A stretch of 15,608 nt of DNA from contig JARGOW010000018.1 in NCBI GenBank assembly GCA_029212955.1, forward strand, positions 1 through 15,608, read 5' to 3'. Under the pieces are notes generated by a model. It saw nothing but the letters and a program-made list of their open reading frames with translations. It ran no database searches and was not told the origin of the DNA. The translations under genes were made by a program, and so were the position numbers. Origin of the DNA: Planctomycetota bacterium (GTDB taxonomy: Bacteria > Planctomycetota > UBA1135 > GCA-002686595). Shown here piece after piece: positions 1 through 7,395 of this stretch (positions within the stretch are counted from its first letter, which is position 1; each line of letters starts with the position of its first letter).

Positions 1-389
1 TGCAGTTTCTCTTCCCCCATCCAAGCGCCCACAGGTTCGGGATGGCCGATTCCGAACAACAGATTGACGGACCCGATGCGCATCTCGGGCGCCCCCTCGG
101 AGATGTCATCGGAAAAACCGAACAATGCCAGGGCTGGAGTCAGCCCAAAAAGCGCGAACACGGCCATCGTCAAGGCCATGCCCCGCGCACGTGGGAACTT
201 TCTACGCAGCGCAAACCAAAGGAAGCCCACACCCAGCAAGAGGACAGAGATATGGGTTCGAAGGTTAGAGAGTTGCTCGAATTGGGGCCAGGAACCCGCC
301 GCAAGTGCTCCCATAAAAACGAGCCATGCCAACAGGGACAGCACGCTGAGAAGCACAAAAACAATGCGCGCCAGCCAATGAATCTTCAC
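1..389 (-). CDS. Membrane-anchored endonuclease/exonuclease/phosphatase (EEP) family protein, C-terminus cut by window edge
   Basis: An open reading frame starts at a GTG (389-387) and stays open to the left edge, giving 129 residues. The GTG overlaps the stop of the MFS gene by 4 bases (GTGA), which supports this start and translational coupling. Residues about 5-33 and 50-65 are hydrophobic, a third hydrophobic stretch covers about 73-93, and short Arg/Lys-rich segments lie between them, so this is an N-terminal membrane domain. It is followed by MRIGSVNLLFGIGHPEPVGAW, which resembles the first beta strand of EEP-fold enzymes (usually R-x-x-S-x-N-x-L-x-x-N). Known members with this layout are membrane-tethered phosphodiesterase or nuclease-like hydrolases of unsettled substrate. 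The catalytic Glu and His/Asp residues lie beyond the edge, so activity cannot be judged. In this copy the Asn usually found after 'LFG' is Ile. The gene is certain; the family is probable. Confidence 0.72.
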   Translation of the reverse strand, partial: MKIHWLARIVFVLLSVLSLLAWLVFMGALAAGSWPQFEQLSNLRTHISVLLLGVGFLWFALRRKFPRARGMALTMAVFALFGLTPALALFGFSDDISEGAPEMRIGSVNLLFGIGHPEPVGAWMGEEKL

Positions 390-1657
390 GCGGACTCCCC
401 CTGGATACACCGCTCGAGGGGGATAAGCATCACATAGGTGAGTGCTGCCGCAATGGTGTAGCAGCCCATCGTGGTGTACATCAGGAGCGAGTAGTCATTG
501 CCACTCCCCTCCAGAACATAGCCTCCCACCTGGGGACCGATCACCCAACCCAACCCCCAAAGCGTGGCATTGATTCCCGTCTGAACCTCGCGCACCTGGG
601 GCGGGGTGGCATTCATCATCAGGTTCTTGTGGATCGGGTGAGTACTGTTCATCAACGCCCCCCGCAACAGGAATGCGGTCGCGGCTAGGGGCATGTTCAT
701 GGTCAATGCCAGCATCAAAAAGAAGGGCAAGGATGCCAACTCGATGAACACGATCGAGCGCACATACCCCAACTTGCTCAGAATCCAGGGGGATGCCAAA
801 AGGCCAAACGTCATCAAGACCTGTCCACCCGCAAACATTTGGCCCCAAGCGTCGGGCGCAAAACCGAAGCGATCTTTGAAGTACAAGGGAAGGAAGGGAA
901 TGCAAAACCCCGAACCGGCCGCTATGAATAGCTGGGGCAACGCGAAGCGCGCGATAACGCCGCGATGCTGGGCTGCGATCGACCAGAACGGTTGGGGTTC
1001 GGGCAATTCCTCCCTTTGATCCGAAATGGTTCGGTAGACCAGGGCAGCGAGAATACTGGTCAACCCAGCCGCCATGATCGCATATCCCGTGGCGTCGGCT
1101 TCCGCCTTGGCCAGCAGTTCTGCGGTGGCATCCGGCTCCAGCCACATGCCCATCAGGTAGCTCACCAACAGTCCAGCCAACAGGGCCCCGACCACCGAGG
1201 CCGTGGTGCGGATGGCCTCCGCCAAACCGAAGATCGAAGCCCGCTCGCGTGGTCCGGTATGGCGAAACAAAAAGGGCGCGATTACAACGTAATGCACCGC
1301 TAGGCACATGCCCGCGAACATGTTGAGAGCGCGCAGCCCCCAAAGCGGTTCCACAAAGGGCATGGCAAAGTACGCGCCGCCGCCTAGGCACGCCGCCACC
1401 ATAAAGGTGCGCCGCACGGAACGGCGGGCCAACCAAAGCGCCGCGGGCAATGCGATCAGGGTTTTGCCCAGGGCGTCGCTGGCCAGGATGCTTCCGACCT
1501 CCCCCTTGGTAAACCCCCGGGCATCCAAGTAACGTGCCAAAAGGGACCAGGTCACGGCCTGCGCAAACCCCATCAACACCGCGCCAAACAGATAGCGTCG
1601 GGCCGGTTTGCTGGCCAGGCGCCAGTGCTCCTGGTAATTGCGGATGAGGGATGCCAT
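386..1657 (-). CDS. Major facilitator superfamily (MFS) transporter
   Basis: The product is a polytopic inner-membrane transporter of about 423 residues, the usual MFS size. I count about 12 hydrophobic segments in two groups of six. The loop after segment 2 is Arg-rich (LARRSVRR), as in the MFS motif A loop. A charged, Gln/Glu/Pro-rich central loop (SDQREELPEPQPF) separates the halves, and PFLPLYFKDRFGF follows segment 7. I chose ATG at 1657; a TTG at 1672 in the same frame would add five residues, and neither has a clear Shine-Dalgarno. The substrate cannot be inferred. The stop overlaps the GTG of the downstream EEP-family gene by 4 bases, so the two are probably cotranslated. The gap to the upstream DUF4388 gene is about 200 bases, so this pair may have its own promoter. 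An overlapping open frame on the same strand (495-1709) is Gly/Arg/Pro-rich and is not a gene. Confidence 0.9.
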   Translation of the reverse strand: MASLIRNYQEHWRLASKPARRYLFGAVLMGFAQAVTWSLLARYLDARGFTKGEVGSILASDALGKTLIALPAALWLARRSVRRTFMVAACLGGGAYFAMPFVEPLWGLRALNMFAGMCLAVHYVVIAPFLFRHTGPRERASIFGLAEAIRTTASVVGALLAGLLVSYLMGMWLEPDATAELLAKAEADATGYAIMAAGLTSILAALVYRTISDQREELPEPQPFWSIAAQHRGVIARFALPQLFIAAGSGFCIPFLPLYFKDRFGFAPDAWGQMFAGGQVLMTFGLLASPWILSKLGYVRSIVFIELASLPFFLMLALTMNMPLAATAFLLRGALMNSTHPIHKNLMMNATPPQVREVQTGINATLWGLGWVIGPQVGGYVLEGSGNDYSLLMYTTMGCYTIAAALTYVMLIPLERCIQGESA

Positions 1658-1846
1658 GCGGGTGGGGCCCAAAGCATAGGCTCACCGCATGGGGATTGCA
1701 CACCTGCAACCGTGGGCCGGCTGGAGTGGGCTCGGTTTTACATCGGCCCTATGGAGACCCCGTGAAATGGGCCGCCCAGGTGGCCTGAACCTTTTCGCCC
1801 CGGGCACCCCCAGGGGGTTCTGCGCCCAAGGGACGCCCCCCCCCAC

Positions 1847-1860
1847 CGCCCAATTGGGCG
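1847..1860. terminator. Perfect 14-base palindrome just after the DUF4388 gene (possible hairpin)
   Basis: CGCCCAATTGGGCG is a perfect palindrome whose near edge lies 5 bases beyond the stop of the leftward DUF4388 gene. As RNA it could fold into a 5-bp stem with an AATT loop. In the leftward direction it is followed by a run of nine G, not U, so it is not a classic intrinsic terminator. It could instead be a protein-binding palindrome or a 3'-end stabilising hairpin. A second inverted pair, GCGCCCAA (1822-1829) with TTGGGCGC (1854-1861), overlaps it. Confidence 0.3.
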
Positions 1861-1865
1861 CCCCT

Positions 1866-2720
1866 CTAACCCGCCTGGCGTTCGTCGAAAGCCCGGGCGC
1901 TATCCAACAACAGTTGCATCACGTTGACCTGGGCGCGTTGGGCTTTGGTTTCCGGCAAACCGGGCACAAACTTGAAGCTAGCCTGCTTGCGGTTCTCAAA
2001 GATTCGATTGAACAGGCTTTGGATTTGGTGATTGAGTGCTTCCTGCAATTGTTCCGGACTGACCAATCCGCCATTCAACAGGGTTTCCCCTAGCATTTGC
2101 GGGCTGTCCTGATGGCAGAACAGGAGCGAGTCCATGCGTTCACGCGAAATGGCTTCCTGGGTGACCAAGATCTCACCCAAGCGCAAGTCCCGGGGGGCAC
2201 TCTCGCTATAGGCATGTACCAATTGACCCAATTGGAAGTGCATTTGTACGGTCTCTTTCGGCATGTCTAGGGTGAGCACGCCGGTCATACCCTGGCCGCG
2301 AATCATGCCGATCAAGTCGGGCAATTCCACCACCGCCCCGTGTCCTTGCAGCACCCCCTCGTCGCCCATGCTGGGCGCAATGGGAGGAGCTTCGCCCAGG
2401 GGGTTTCCCGGGTTTTCCTCGACCTCTTCAAGCTCGCAAGCATCCCGGGCGCAGAGGTATTGGCTAAGCCCTTTGACCGTTCGCGATAGCCAGCCGGACT
2501 GGCGTTCGCCCTCTTCCGCCAATCGCGCGGGCTCGTTGAGCGCTTCCATAGCCAATTCCATATAGGATTGGGCCTTGCGCGAGGCAGCGACCCAACTCTT
2601 GGACCGGTCCCAACTGCGCCAGAACCGTTCGCCGGATTGAAATCGTTGGAGATCTTCCTGGAGCAGGGTAAAGGAGGACTCGAGCTCGGTGAGAGCGCTT
2701 TGGTTTTGACTTTGGGACAT
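1866..2720 (-). CDS. DUF4388 (PatA N-terminal-like) domain protein
   Basis: The protein has 284 residues, is cytoplasmic, and has no signal peptide or membrane segment. Residues 1-100 are mostly charged helix, probably partly coiled coil, and end in an acidic stretch (ELEEVEEN). A Pro-rich linker follows at about 103-117. Residues 120-255 match the DUF4388/PATAN pattern. A short effector-like part (GQGMTGVLTLDMP, then HFQLGQLVHAYS) leads into LGEILVTQEAISRE and LGETLLNGGLVSPEQLQEAL, which resemble the helical N-terminal module of type II/IV secretion ATPases, then FNRIFENRKQASFKF. DUF4388 proteins are common in myxobacteria, Deinococcus, cyanobacteria and planctomycetes. They are thought to be regulatory or protein-interaction modules, often tied to response regulators or surface behaviour; no enzyme activity is known. 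The start is the ATG at 2720. It sits in its own interval between gaps of 135 and about 208 bases, so it may be transcribed separately. Confidence 0.85.
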   Translation of the reverse strand: MSQSQNQSALTELESSFTLLQEDLQRFQSGERFWRSWDRSKSWVAASRKAQSYMELAMEALNEPARLAEEGERQSGWLSRTVKGLSQYLCARDACELEEVEENPGNPLGEAPPIAPSMGDEGVLQGHGAVVELPDLIGMIRGQGMTGVLTLDMPKETVQMHFQLGQLVHAYSESAPRDLRLGEILVTQEAISRERMDSLLFCHQDSPQMLGETLLNGGLVSPEQLQEALNHQIQSLFNRIFENRKQASFKFVPGLPETKAQRAQVNVMQLLLDSARAFDERQAG

Positions 2721-2764
2721 TCGCTGGGGCAGGTTTTAGGGGGGCCCCACGGAACGCGAAGCCT

Positions 2765-2781
2765 CGATCCATGCATGATCG
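2765..2781. promoter_or_regulatory. Inverted repeat upstream of the DUF4388 gene (possible operator)
   Basis: CGATC (2765-2769) and GATCG (2777-2781) form an inverted repeat around CATGCAT, 45 to 61 bases upstream of the DUF4388 ATG. A third GATC follows at 2785-2788. The position suits an operator or promoter-proximal site, but no convincing -35/-10 pair accompanies it. It could be chance. Confidence 0.2.
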
Positions 2782-2822
2782 GAAGATCTGCCCTGGGCCT
2801 TAAATGCCAGCGGCCTGCTCTC

Positions 2823-2856
2823 GGTTCCGGCGGGGGTAAATTCCCAGCGAGGAACC
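2823..2856 (-). terminator. Possible hairpin at the 3' end of the GH113-like gene
   Basis: GGTTCC (2823-2828) pairs with GGAACC (2851-2856), with an inner GGG/CCC pair, directly at the TAG stop of the leftward GH113-like gene. Read leftward there is no U-tract after it. It may be an RNA 3'-end structure or a weak terminator; evidence is only the symmetry and position. Confidence 0.25.
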
Positions 2857-5207
2857 TATTCCACGCCTGAGAACGCCCCAAGGGCCCTCAGCACCCCTGA
2901 AAATGGTGTTCCAAGGCCCGAGTCATCGCCTTGCAGGGAAACCCCATCCATGAAAATGAGCGCAGGTGCCAGGTCGCCTGCCGTGCGAATTCCCCGTCCC
3001 AGTCCAGCCCATGCCCGATCTTCTTGAACCGCTTGACCGCCAAAACCCGGCAAGTCCCCCGCCTGCCCGGATCGAACAGAGGGTTCAAAGCCCAAGGCCC
3101 AAATCACCCCTGGTTTGTCACCACATGCCTGACGGAATCCAGCCAGCTCCCGATTCAAGTGGGACTCCATCGTGGCTTTGGCCCCCTTCGCAGATTGCAA
3201 AATCGTGCGCCGGGGAATCCAAAGATCCACGCTGATGACCCCGAGTTTGGACCAGACATCGGAGTGCTCCACTCCGCGCCAACTTGATACTGCGAGGGTC
3301 AAACTCCCTTGAAAGGCCGGGTGGACCGTATCGATTAAGCGCGTCCACAGTTCGGAGCGATACCTAAGGATCTCAAGCCGGACCGGGTCCTGCAACTCCG
3401 ACTCCCGGGGATTCGTACGAACGATTTCCCCCATGCCGTCACCCAGGCAAAGTAGGTCCACACCGGCCAATTGCGCAAACAATGCCGCATGCAATGCGCC
3501 CCGGTTGTAGGCCTCAAAGAATTCCTCCACCTTGGCACGGCTCGGCCAAATCATATCCTGGAGTAAGACACCCGAGGGAGTCGCCCACATTTCCAATTCC
3601 AAGCCGATTTTGATCTGTGGGCTACGCGCCTGAGCGATCGAGGCGAACAGCAAGGACTCGCCCCGAACATCCCCCACGCGCCGGTCCGTTCTCAATGCGC
3701 GGGTACGAACCAATGGGGAGTGGGGCTCACTCACAATGCTAAGGTTAAACGCCAATGCCCTTGCCTGCCCCGCTTGCAGTGCGCGCATCCGCTCGTTCAT
3801 CGCCTTCGAAGCCAAGCCCGGACCTTGAGCGTCCATCCCCCCCTGGAGCGAAACTCCAATTGCGGGCGCCTCCCCCTGTATGGACTTCATGGGGCTCCCC
3901 GGTTGGGGTTGGGCAGCCAAACTTCCTAGCCTTTTGGCAAATGCAGCAGACCACGGTTTCCAATCGGAGGAACTTTCGCCTTCCTTCCAAAGTCGCATCA
4001 ATTGGTCCGGGTCCTGGTCGATAACGACCTGTACCAGAAGCGCACGCAGAGGTCCGACCAAATGCGGGGAAACCCCTTCGAGCCCGTCGCCAGAAACCAA
4101 TTCGGCAGGCGTGGGCAATTCACCCAAACGAGCGATCCTGGACCACCAGTCGGTGATCGAGTGGCCCCAATATTGTTCCGAGGCTTGGAGACCTGCAGCC
4201 TCTGCCAACCATGGCAAAGAAGCGGGGCCCAGGTGACTCTCCAAGAACACCTGACCCGCGCGAGCTCCGGCATCGCCCAAGGAACCGGATCCGAGAAGGA
4301 CTTGAACCGTGCGGTCGATGGGATCCACCTGGGCCCACCCCCCCGGAGCCTCCCCGAATCGCCATTGGTGGGCACTACCCTGCACATATAGGTGGGGCGA
4401 CTGGGGCGAGGCCATGCCGGACCATTCGCTCAATCTTCCCAAGGTTTCGACCATGGCTTCGGCATAGTCATCGATCTCCCCATTCGAAACCTCACCCGAG
4501 GAAATCACGCGCCAACCTTTAAGGCGTTGGGTCTCACGCGGATTCACTCCCTTGGCCTGGGCATGCCAGGGGCGGCAATCCACCCAACGGTCCCGGCGGA
4601 TTTTGCCCAGTGAATTCAACTGTGCTTCGACTACGGGGAAACCGCGCCCATACATGCGGAGCATGGGGAAAGTACCCGGCTGCAGTTTCCTCAAGCCTGC
4701 TTGCAACCACTTTGAATCCTGCGCTGCAAGCAGGGTCACCGGCAAGCCGTTGCCTTGGGGATCCTTGAACGTGGCCAGCAGCCAGGCCTGTTCCTTCTTG
4801 GCAGCCAACCCACCGTATTCCCACCGATTCTCGCCCCGAATGACGCCCAAATGATCGAGAAGCGCGTCCACTTCCGAATCTCCAGCGCAACCGATGACCA
4901 CCCTTGATTTGGCCCTGGAAGGATGCACACCCGGATTCAGCAACTCCACCTGCAGCCCCATTTCAGAACGCCATCGATCCATCGAATGCTGCAACCATTC
5001 GTCATCGGCCCATTCCGCGCGGGTGACTTGCACTTGAACTTCAGGATTGTGCGCCAAGGCCCAGGCCAAACCGGCCCCTCCCCCATGGTGCCCGTCCACG
5101 GGCCCACCGCAGGCGAAAATCCACACCAGGATCGAAGAGAGCCACAGCCCCTTCGCGACCGGGCAACAGTTAGTGTTCGGTCGCTTCAACCTGAATCCCT
5201 TTTTCAA
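2856..5207 (-). CDS. Exported lipoprotein: degenerate gluzincin-like region plus GH113-like TIM barrel, catalytic residues apparently lost
   Basis: The product has about 783 residues. A basic N-terminus and hydrophobic stretch (LWLSSILVWIFAC) end at Cys33, a lipobox-like site, so it is probably a lipoprotein. Residues about 270-345 resemble the M1/MA-like peptidase (gluzincin) pattern: PWLAEAAGLQASEQYWG matches the 'P-x-W-L-x-E-G-x-A' helix, but the expected upstream HExxH is absent (ARAGQVFLESHLG). Residues about 449-775 resemble glycoside hydrolase family 113 (beta-mannanase-like): GVSLQGG at the start, then KIGLELEMWA, then VEEFFEAYNRGALHAALFA. The motif holding the acid/base Glu reads LCLGDGMGE, with Gly where Glu is expected. 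The strand holding the nucleophile reads IWALGFEPS, with Ala for Glu. The start at 5207 is a TTG inside the sulfatase gene; a second TTG at 5189 has an AAGGGA sequence 6 bases upstream and may be the true start. Coupling to the upstream sulfatase-like gene is likely. Fold assignments are by motif only. Confidence 0.75.
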   Translation of the reverse strand: MKKGFRLKRPNTNCCPVAKGLWLSSILVWIFACGGPVDGHHGGGAGLAWALAHNPEVQVQVTRAEWADDEWLQHSMDRWRSEMGLQVELLNPGVHPSRAKSRVVIGCAGDSEVDALLDHLGVIRGENRWEYGGLAAKKEQAWLLATFKDPQGNGLPVTLLAAQDSKWLQAGLRKLQPGTFPMLRMYGRGFPVVEAQLNSLGKIRRDRWVDCRPWHAQAKGVNPRETQRLKGWRVISSGEVSNGEIDDYAEAMVETLGRLSEWSGMASPQSPHLYVQGSAHQWRFGEAPGGWAQVDPIDRTVQVLLGSGSLGDAGARAGQVFLESHLGPASLPWLAEAAGLQASEQYWGHSITDWWSRIARLGELPTPAELVSGDGLEGVSPHLVGPLRALLVQVVIDQDPDQLMRLWKEGESSSDWKPWSAAFAKRLGSLAAQPQPGSPMKSIQGEAPAIGVSLQGGMDAQGPGLASKAMNERMRALQAGQARALAFNLSIVSEPHSPLVRTRALRTDRRVGDVRGESLLFASIAQARSPQIKIGLELEMWATPSGVLLQDMIWPSRAKVEEFFEAYNRGALHAALFAQLAGVDLLCLGDGMGEIVRTNPRESELQDPVRLEILRYRSELWTRLIDTVHPAFQGSLTLAVSSWRGVEHSDVWSKLGVISVDLWIPRRTILQSAKGAKATMESHLNRELAGFRQACGDKPGVIWALGFEPSVRSGQAGDLPGFGGQAVQEDRAWAGLGRGIRTAGDLAPALIFMDGVSLQGDDSGLGTPFSGVLRALGAFSGVE

Positions 5208-6480
5208 AGGCCTTCAAAGCCTCCAATAGATCGTACCCCAACGCGCCCTGCTGAATCGCCAGGTCCCGTTCCTCGTAGGGATCAGCAAACACGTCATACA
5301 GCTGATGGGTTCCCCGCTCCGGGTCCAAAATCAACTTGTGATCGGAATGCAAGGCAGCGCGCAATTCGCGGGCCCGGGAGAGCTCGCTGAACAGGAAGCG
5401 GTCCGGGACCGGCTCCCTGGGCAAGACGGAGACGCCCTGCCAGGTCCTGGGAGCCCGCAACCCCACCAGGCGCAAAACGCTCGGGGCCAAATCGATCAAG
5501 GACACGGGGTCCTCGATGACCCCCGGCTTGACACCCGCGACGGAAATCATGCAGGGCACACGCACCAGGCTGTCGGCCAGTGAAGTCCCATCGCCGATGT
5601 GACCCCGCTCGAGCAATTCACAACCATTGCTCGCCACGCAAACCACCACGGTATCCCCGTCGGCACCCGCTTCGACCAGGGCCTGTAAGAGCTGGCCCAC
5701 CTGTTCATCCACCCGTTGCACCCCGGCGTTGTACCGCTCTCGCAGAATGCTCAAGTCCTCGTTTTGCCATTGGTCCCGATAACGAAGCCACTCGGCGCGC
5801 GTGAGCGGTTGCCCACCCTCCTCCACATCGAAAGGGGGCCCCAGGCCACCAAGCTGGACCCACAATAGGGTGGAGTGCTCGCCCAGATCGCCGATGGCGT
5901 CCAGGGCTTGGGACATGGTTTTTGCGGTTCGCTCCCCGCTGGTTTCCCCCTCCGCCACGGCATACTCCTCAAACCCCTGATCCAGGTTGTAGCGGGTGCG
6001 CAGAAAGGGATGCTGAACAAAAGCCTGGGTCTTCCAACCCGCTCCACGCAGGACCTCGGCCAGGGTCACGTGCCGCCCCTCGAAGGAGCGCTCCAGGGAA
6101 GTGAATCCCAGGTAACTCGGATATTGCGATGCCATGATCGAGGCCACGCTGGGCGCGCACCAAGAACTCGTCGCAAGGGCGTAACCATAGGTGAACGAAG
6201 CTTCGGCGAGCCGGTCCAAATTGGGGGTCACGGCCACCCGCACCGGCGCCTCCGGCTTGGCATTTTCGTCCCCCGGTATCTGGACGGAAACGGGCCGCGT
6301 GTACCAGCTTTCAAAGGCTCCGAGCGCGTCCCCGCGCAGGCCTTCGATCGTCACGAGCAAAACATGCTTGCGCCCCGCCGCTTGCACGGAATCCACACTG
6401 GGGGAGCAAGCTGCAAAGAGCCCTGCCAAACCCAGAATGCCGGCGGCCACCGCCCCCATTTGTTTCCAGCCGAATCCCAT
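5170..6480 (-). CDS. Sulfatase-fold (alkaline phosphatase superfamily) lipoprotein, probably inactive
   Basis: The product has 436 residues from ATG 6480 (a GTG at 6483 would add one). The signal peptide GAVAAGILGLAGLFAAC has a good lipobox with Cys25. The order of motifs follows sulfatases: VLLVTIEGLRGDALGAF (first strand), TPNLDRLAEAS, SSWCAPSVASIMASQYPS (nucleophile helix), YNLDQGFEEY, then LYDVFADPYEERDLA at the C-terminus. Several active-site positions differ. The first-strand metal Asp is Glu (TIEGLR for DTLR). The nucleophile Cys is kept, but the following Arg of the C-x-P-x-R formylglycine signature is Val. The 'H-x-x-D-P-H' segment is VQLGGLGPPF. The 'S-D-H-G-E' metal motif is ASNGCE, and the later 'GHG' is GDG. 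Metal binding and hydrolysis therefore look lost. Its stop lies 20 to 38 bases inside the GH113-like gene. A 100-base gap precedes it. The fold is confident; inactivity is inference. Confidence 0.88.
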   Translation of the reverse strand: MGFGWKQMGAVAAGILGLAGLFAACSPSVDSVQAAGRKHVLLVTIEGLRGDALGAFESWYTRPVSVQIPGDENAKPEAPVRVAVTPNLDRLAEASFTYGYALATSSWCAPSVASIMASQYPSYLGFTSLERSFEGRHVTLAEVLRGAGWKTQAFVQHPFLRTRYNLDQGFEEYAVAEGETSGERTAKTMSQALDAIGDLGEHSTLLWVQLGGLGPPFDVEEGGQPLTRAEWLRYRDQWQNEDLSILRERYNAGVQRVDEQVGQLLQALVEAGADGDTVVVCVASNGCELLERGHIGDGTSLADSLVRVPCMISVAGVKPGVIEDPVSLIDLAPSVLRLVGLRAPRTWQGVSVLPREPVPDRFLFSELSRARELRAALHSDHKLILDPERGTHQLYDVFADPYEERDLAIQQGALGYDLLEALKAFEKGIQVEATEH

Positions 6481-6550
6481 CACGACCCGAGCCTACGCCC
6501 CGGGAACGGGCGGAGCAAACCCTGCTTGCCCCGATGCGAATTTCCGGGAT

Positions 6551-6569
6551 GGGAACCGCAACCGTTCCC
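6551..6569. terminator. Hairpin-forming inverted repeat after the unknown-function gene
   Basis: GGGAAC (6551-6556) and GTTCCC (6564-6569) form a 6-bp stem with a 7-base loop, its near edge 13 bases beyond the stop of the leftward unknown gene. No U-tract follows. It could attenuate or mark a boundary between the upstream glycosyltransferase block and the sulfatase/GH113-like pair. Weak evidence. Confidence 0.25.
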
Positions 6570-6582
6570 AACAAACGGCCCC

Positions 6583-7395
6583 TCAACCGTCGTTTTCCGC
6601 CAAGACGCGGTCGAAGTCACAGCGATCTGCTGCCACCCGGGCACAGCGACACCAATCCACAAGGTCCAGGCCCAAATCCTCCGCCAAGGATCGAATCTGG
6701 CCCATGGCTTCCAAGGGCAGGGCCCATTCCAGGCGCGGGCCGACCCCCAAGCTGCGGACGCGCCCCTGGGGGGCATCCCCATACAGAGTCAACCCCTTCA
6801 AGCGCAGCACGAATCCGGCTTGGATGCGACGGGGGCTGTCCTTGTAGGCCAGACCACCGGGCCTTCCCTTGAAACCCAACTTGGCCATGAGCTCGATCAG
6901 CGTGAGGTCACAGGAAATCGGTGCGCGGGGCTTGCTGCGCACCCGTATCTCCGGCCAGCCGCCTCCCTCCACACCGGCGCCATGGACCTTGCGAATGAGT
7001 TCGAGCTCGCGATCCACTTGCTCCGCTTGGTCCGAGGAAACCAATTCAACCTGCCTCCAGTCATCCTCGGCCAGCAGAAATTCTGAACCGTCCACTGCGG
7101 TTTCACCCAGGCCCGGAATCGCATCGCAAATCGAAGGGAGGCTGTAAAGAATCGCACCCGCCTGCAACCCGTGGGCACGGCTCAAGTGCAAAGTCAGCCT
7201 GCGGGACTTGGTGTATTCCACGCGACTGCTGGGGACGGCTTTGACGATTTGCCAGTCCTCCCCCGACACGTGCATGGTGGTCGCACGGGCAAAGGAACCG
7301 GGCAAATCCTTGGGATTCATTTTTGTGACGGCCACCGTCTCGCCGGTCAACCCATCCACCAGGGTCACGCGCACCTTGGAACCAAACCAAAACAT
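6583..7395 (-). CDS. Conserved-looking protein of unknown function
   Basis: The product has 270 residues from ATG 7395, which overlaps the stop of the GT-C gene by one base (TGATG), a typical coupled start; an earlier in-frame ATG at 7410 is less likely. No signal peptide or membrane segment is seen, so it is probably cytoplasmic. The N-terminal 70 residues look like a compact beta domain: KVRVTLVDGLTGETVAVTKM, LPGSFARATTMHVSGEDWQI, then VEYTKSRRLTLHLSR. A conserved-looking AILYSLPSICDAIPG follows, then a charged helix (QAEQVDRELELIRKVHG) and a C-terminal part with GFVLRLKGLTLYGDAP and CRCARVAADRCDFDRV. The combination (TGE strand, LP-x-SF, DW, SLPSI) recalls uncharacterised proteins seen in several phyla, but I cannot name a function. 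Its tight link to the glycosyltransferase gene suggests a related envelope or glycan role; that is inference. Confidence 0.82.
   Translation of the reverse strand: MFWFGSKVRVTLVDGLTGETVAVTKMNPKDLPGSFARATTMHVSGEDWQIVKAVPSSRVEYTKSRRLTLHLSRAHGLQAGAILYSLPSICDAIPGLGETAVDGSEFLLAEDDWRQVELVSSDQAEQVDRELELIRKVHGAGVEGGGWPEIRVRSKPRAPISCDLTLIELMAKLGFKGRPGGLAYKDSPRRIQAGFVLRLKGLTLYGDAPQGRVRSLGVGPRLEWALPLEAMGQIRSLAEDLGLDLVDWCRCARVAADRCDFDRVLAENDG

Noticed and set aside
495..1709. 404-residue open frame on the minus strand overlapping the MFS gene
   Set aside because: Its translation is Gly/Arg/Pro-rich with no membrane segments or motifs; the frame beside it gives a full 12-segment MFS protein. It is a GC-driven shadow frame.
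5875..7086. 403-residue plus-strand open frame
   Set aside because: It runs antisense across the sulfatase-like gene and the unknown gene, spans the intergenic gap between them, and is His/Gln/Gly/Pro-rich without domain motifs.
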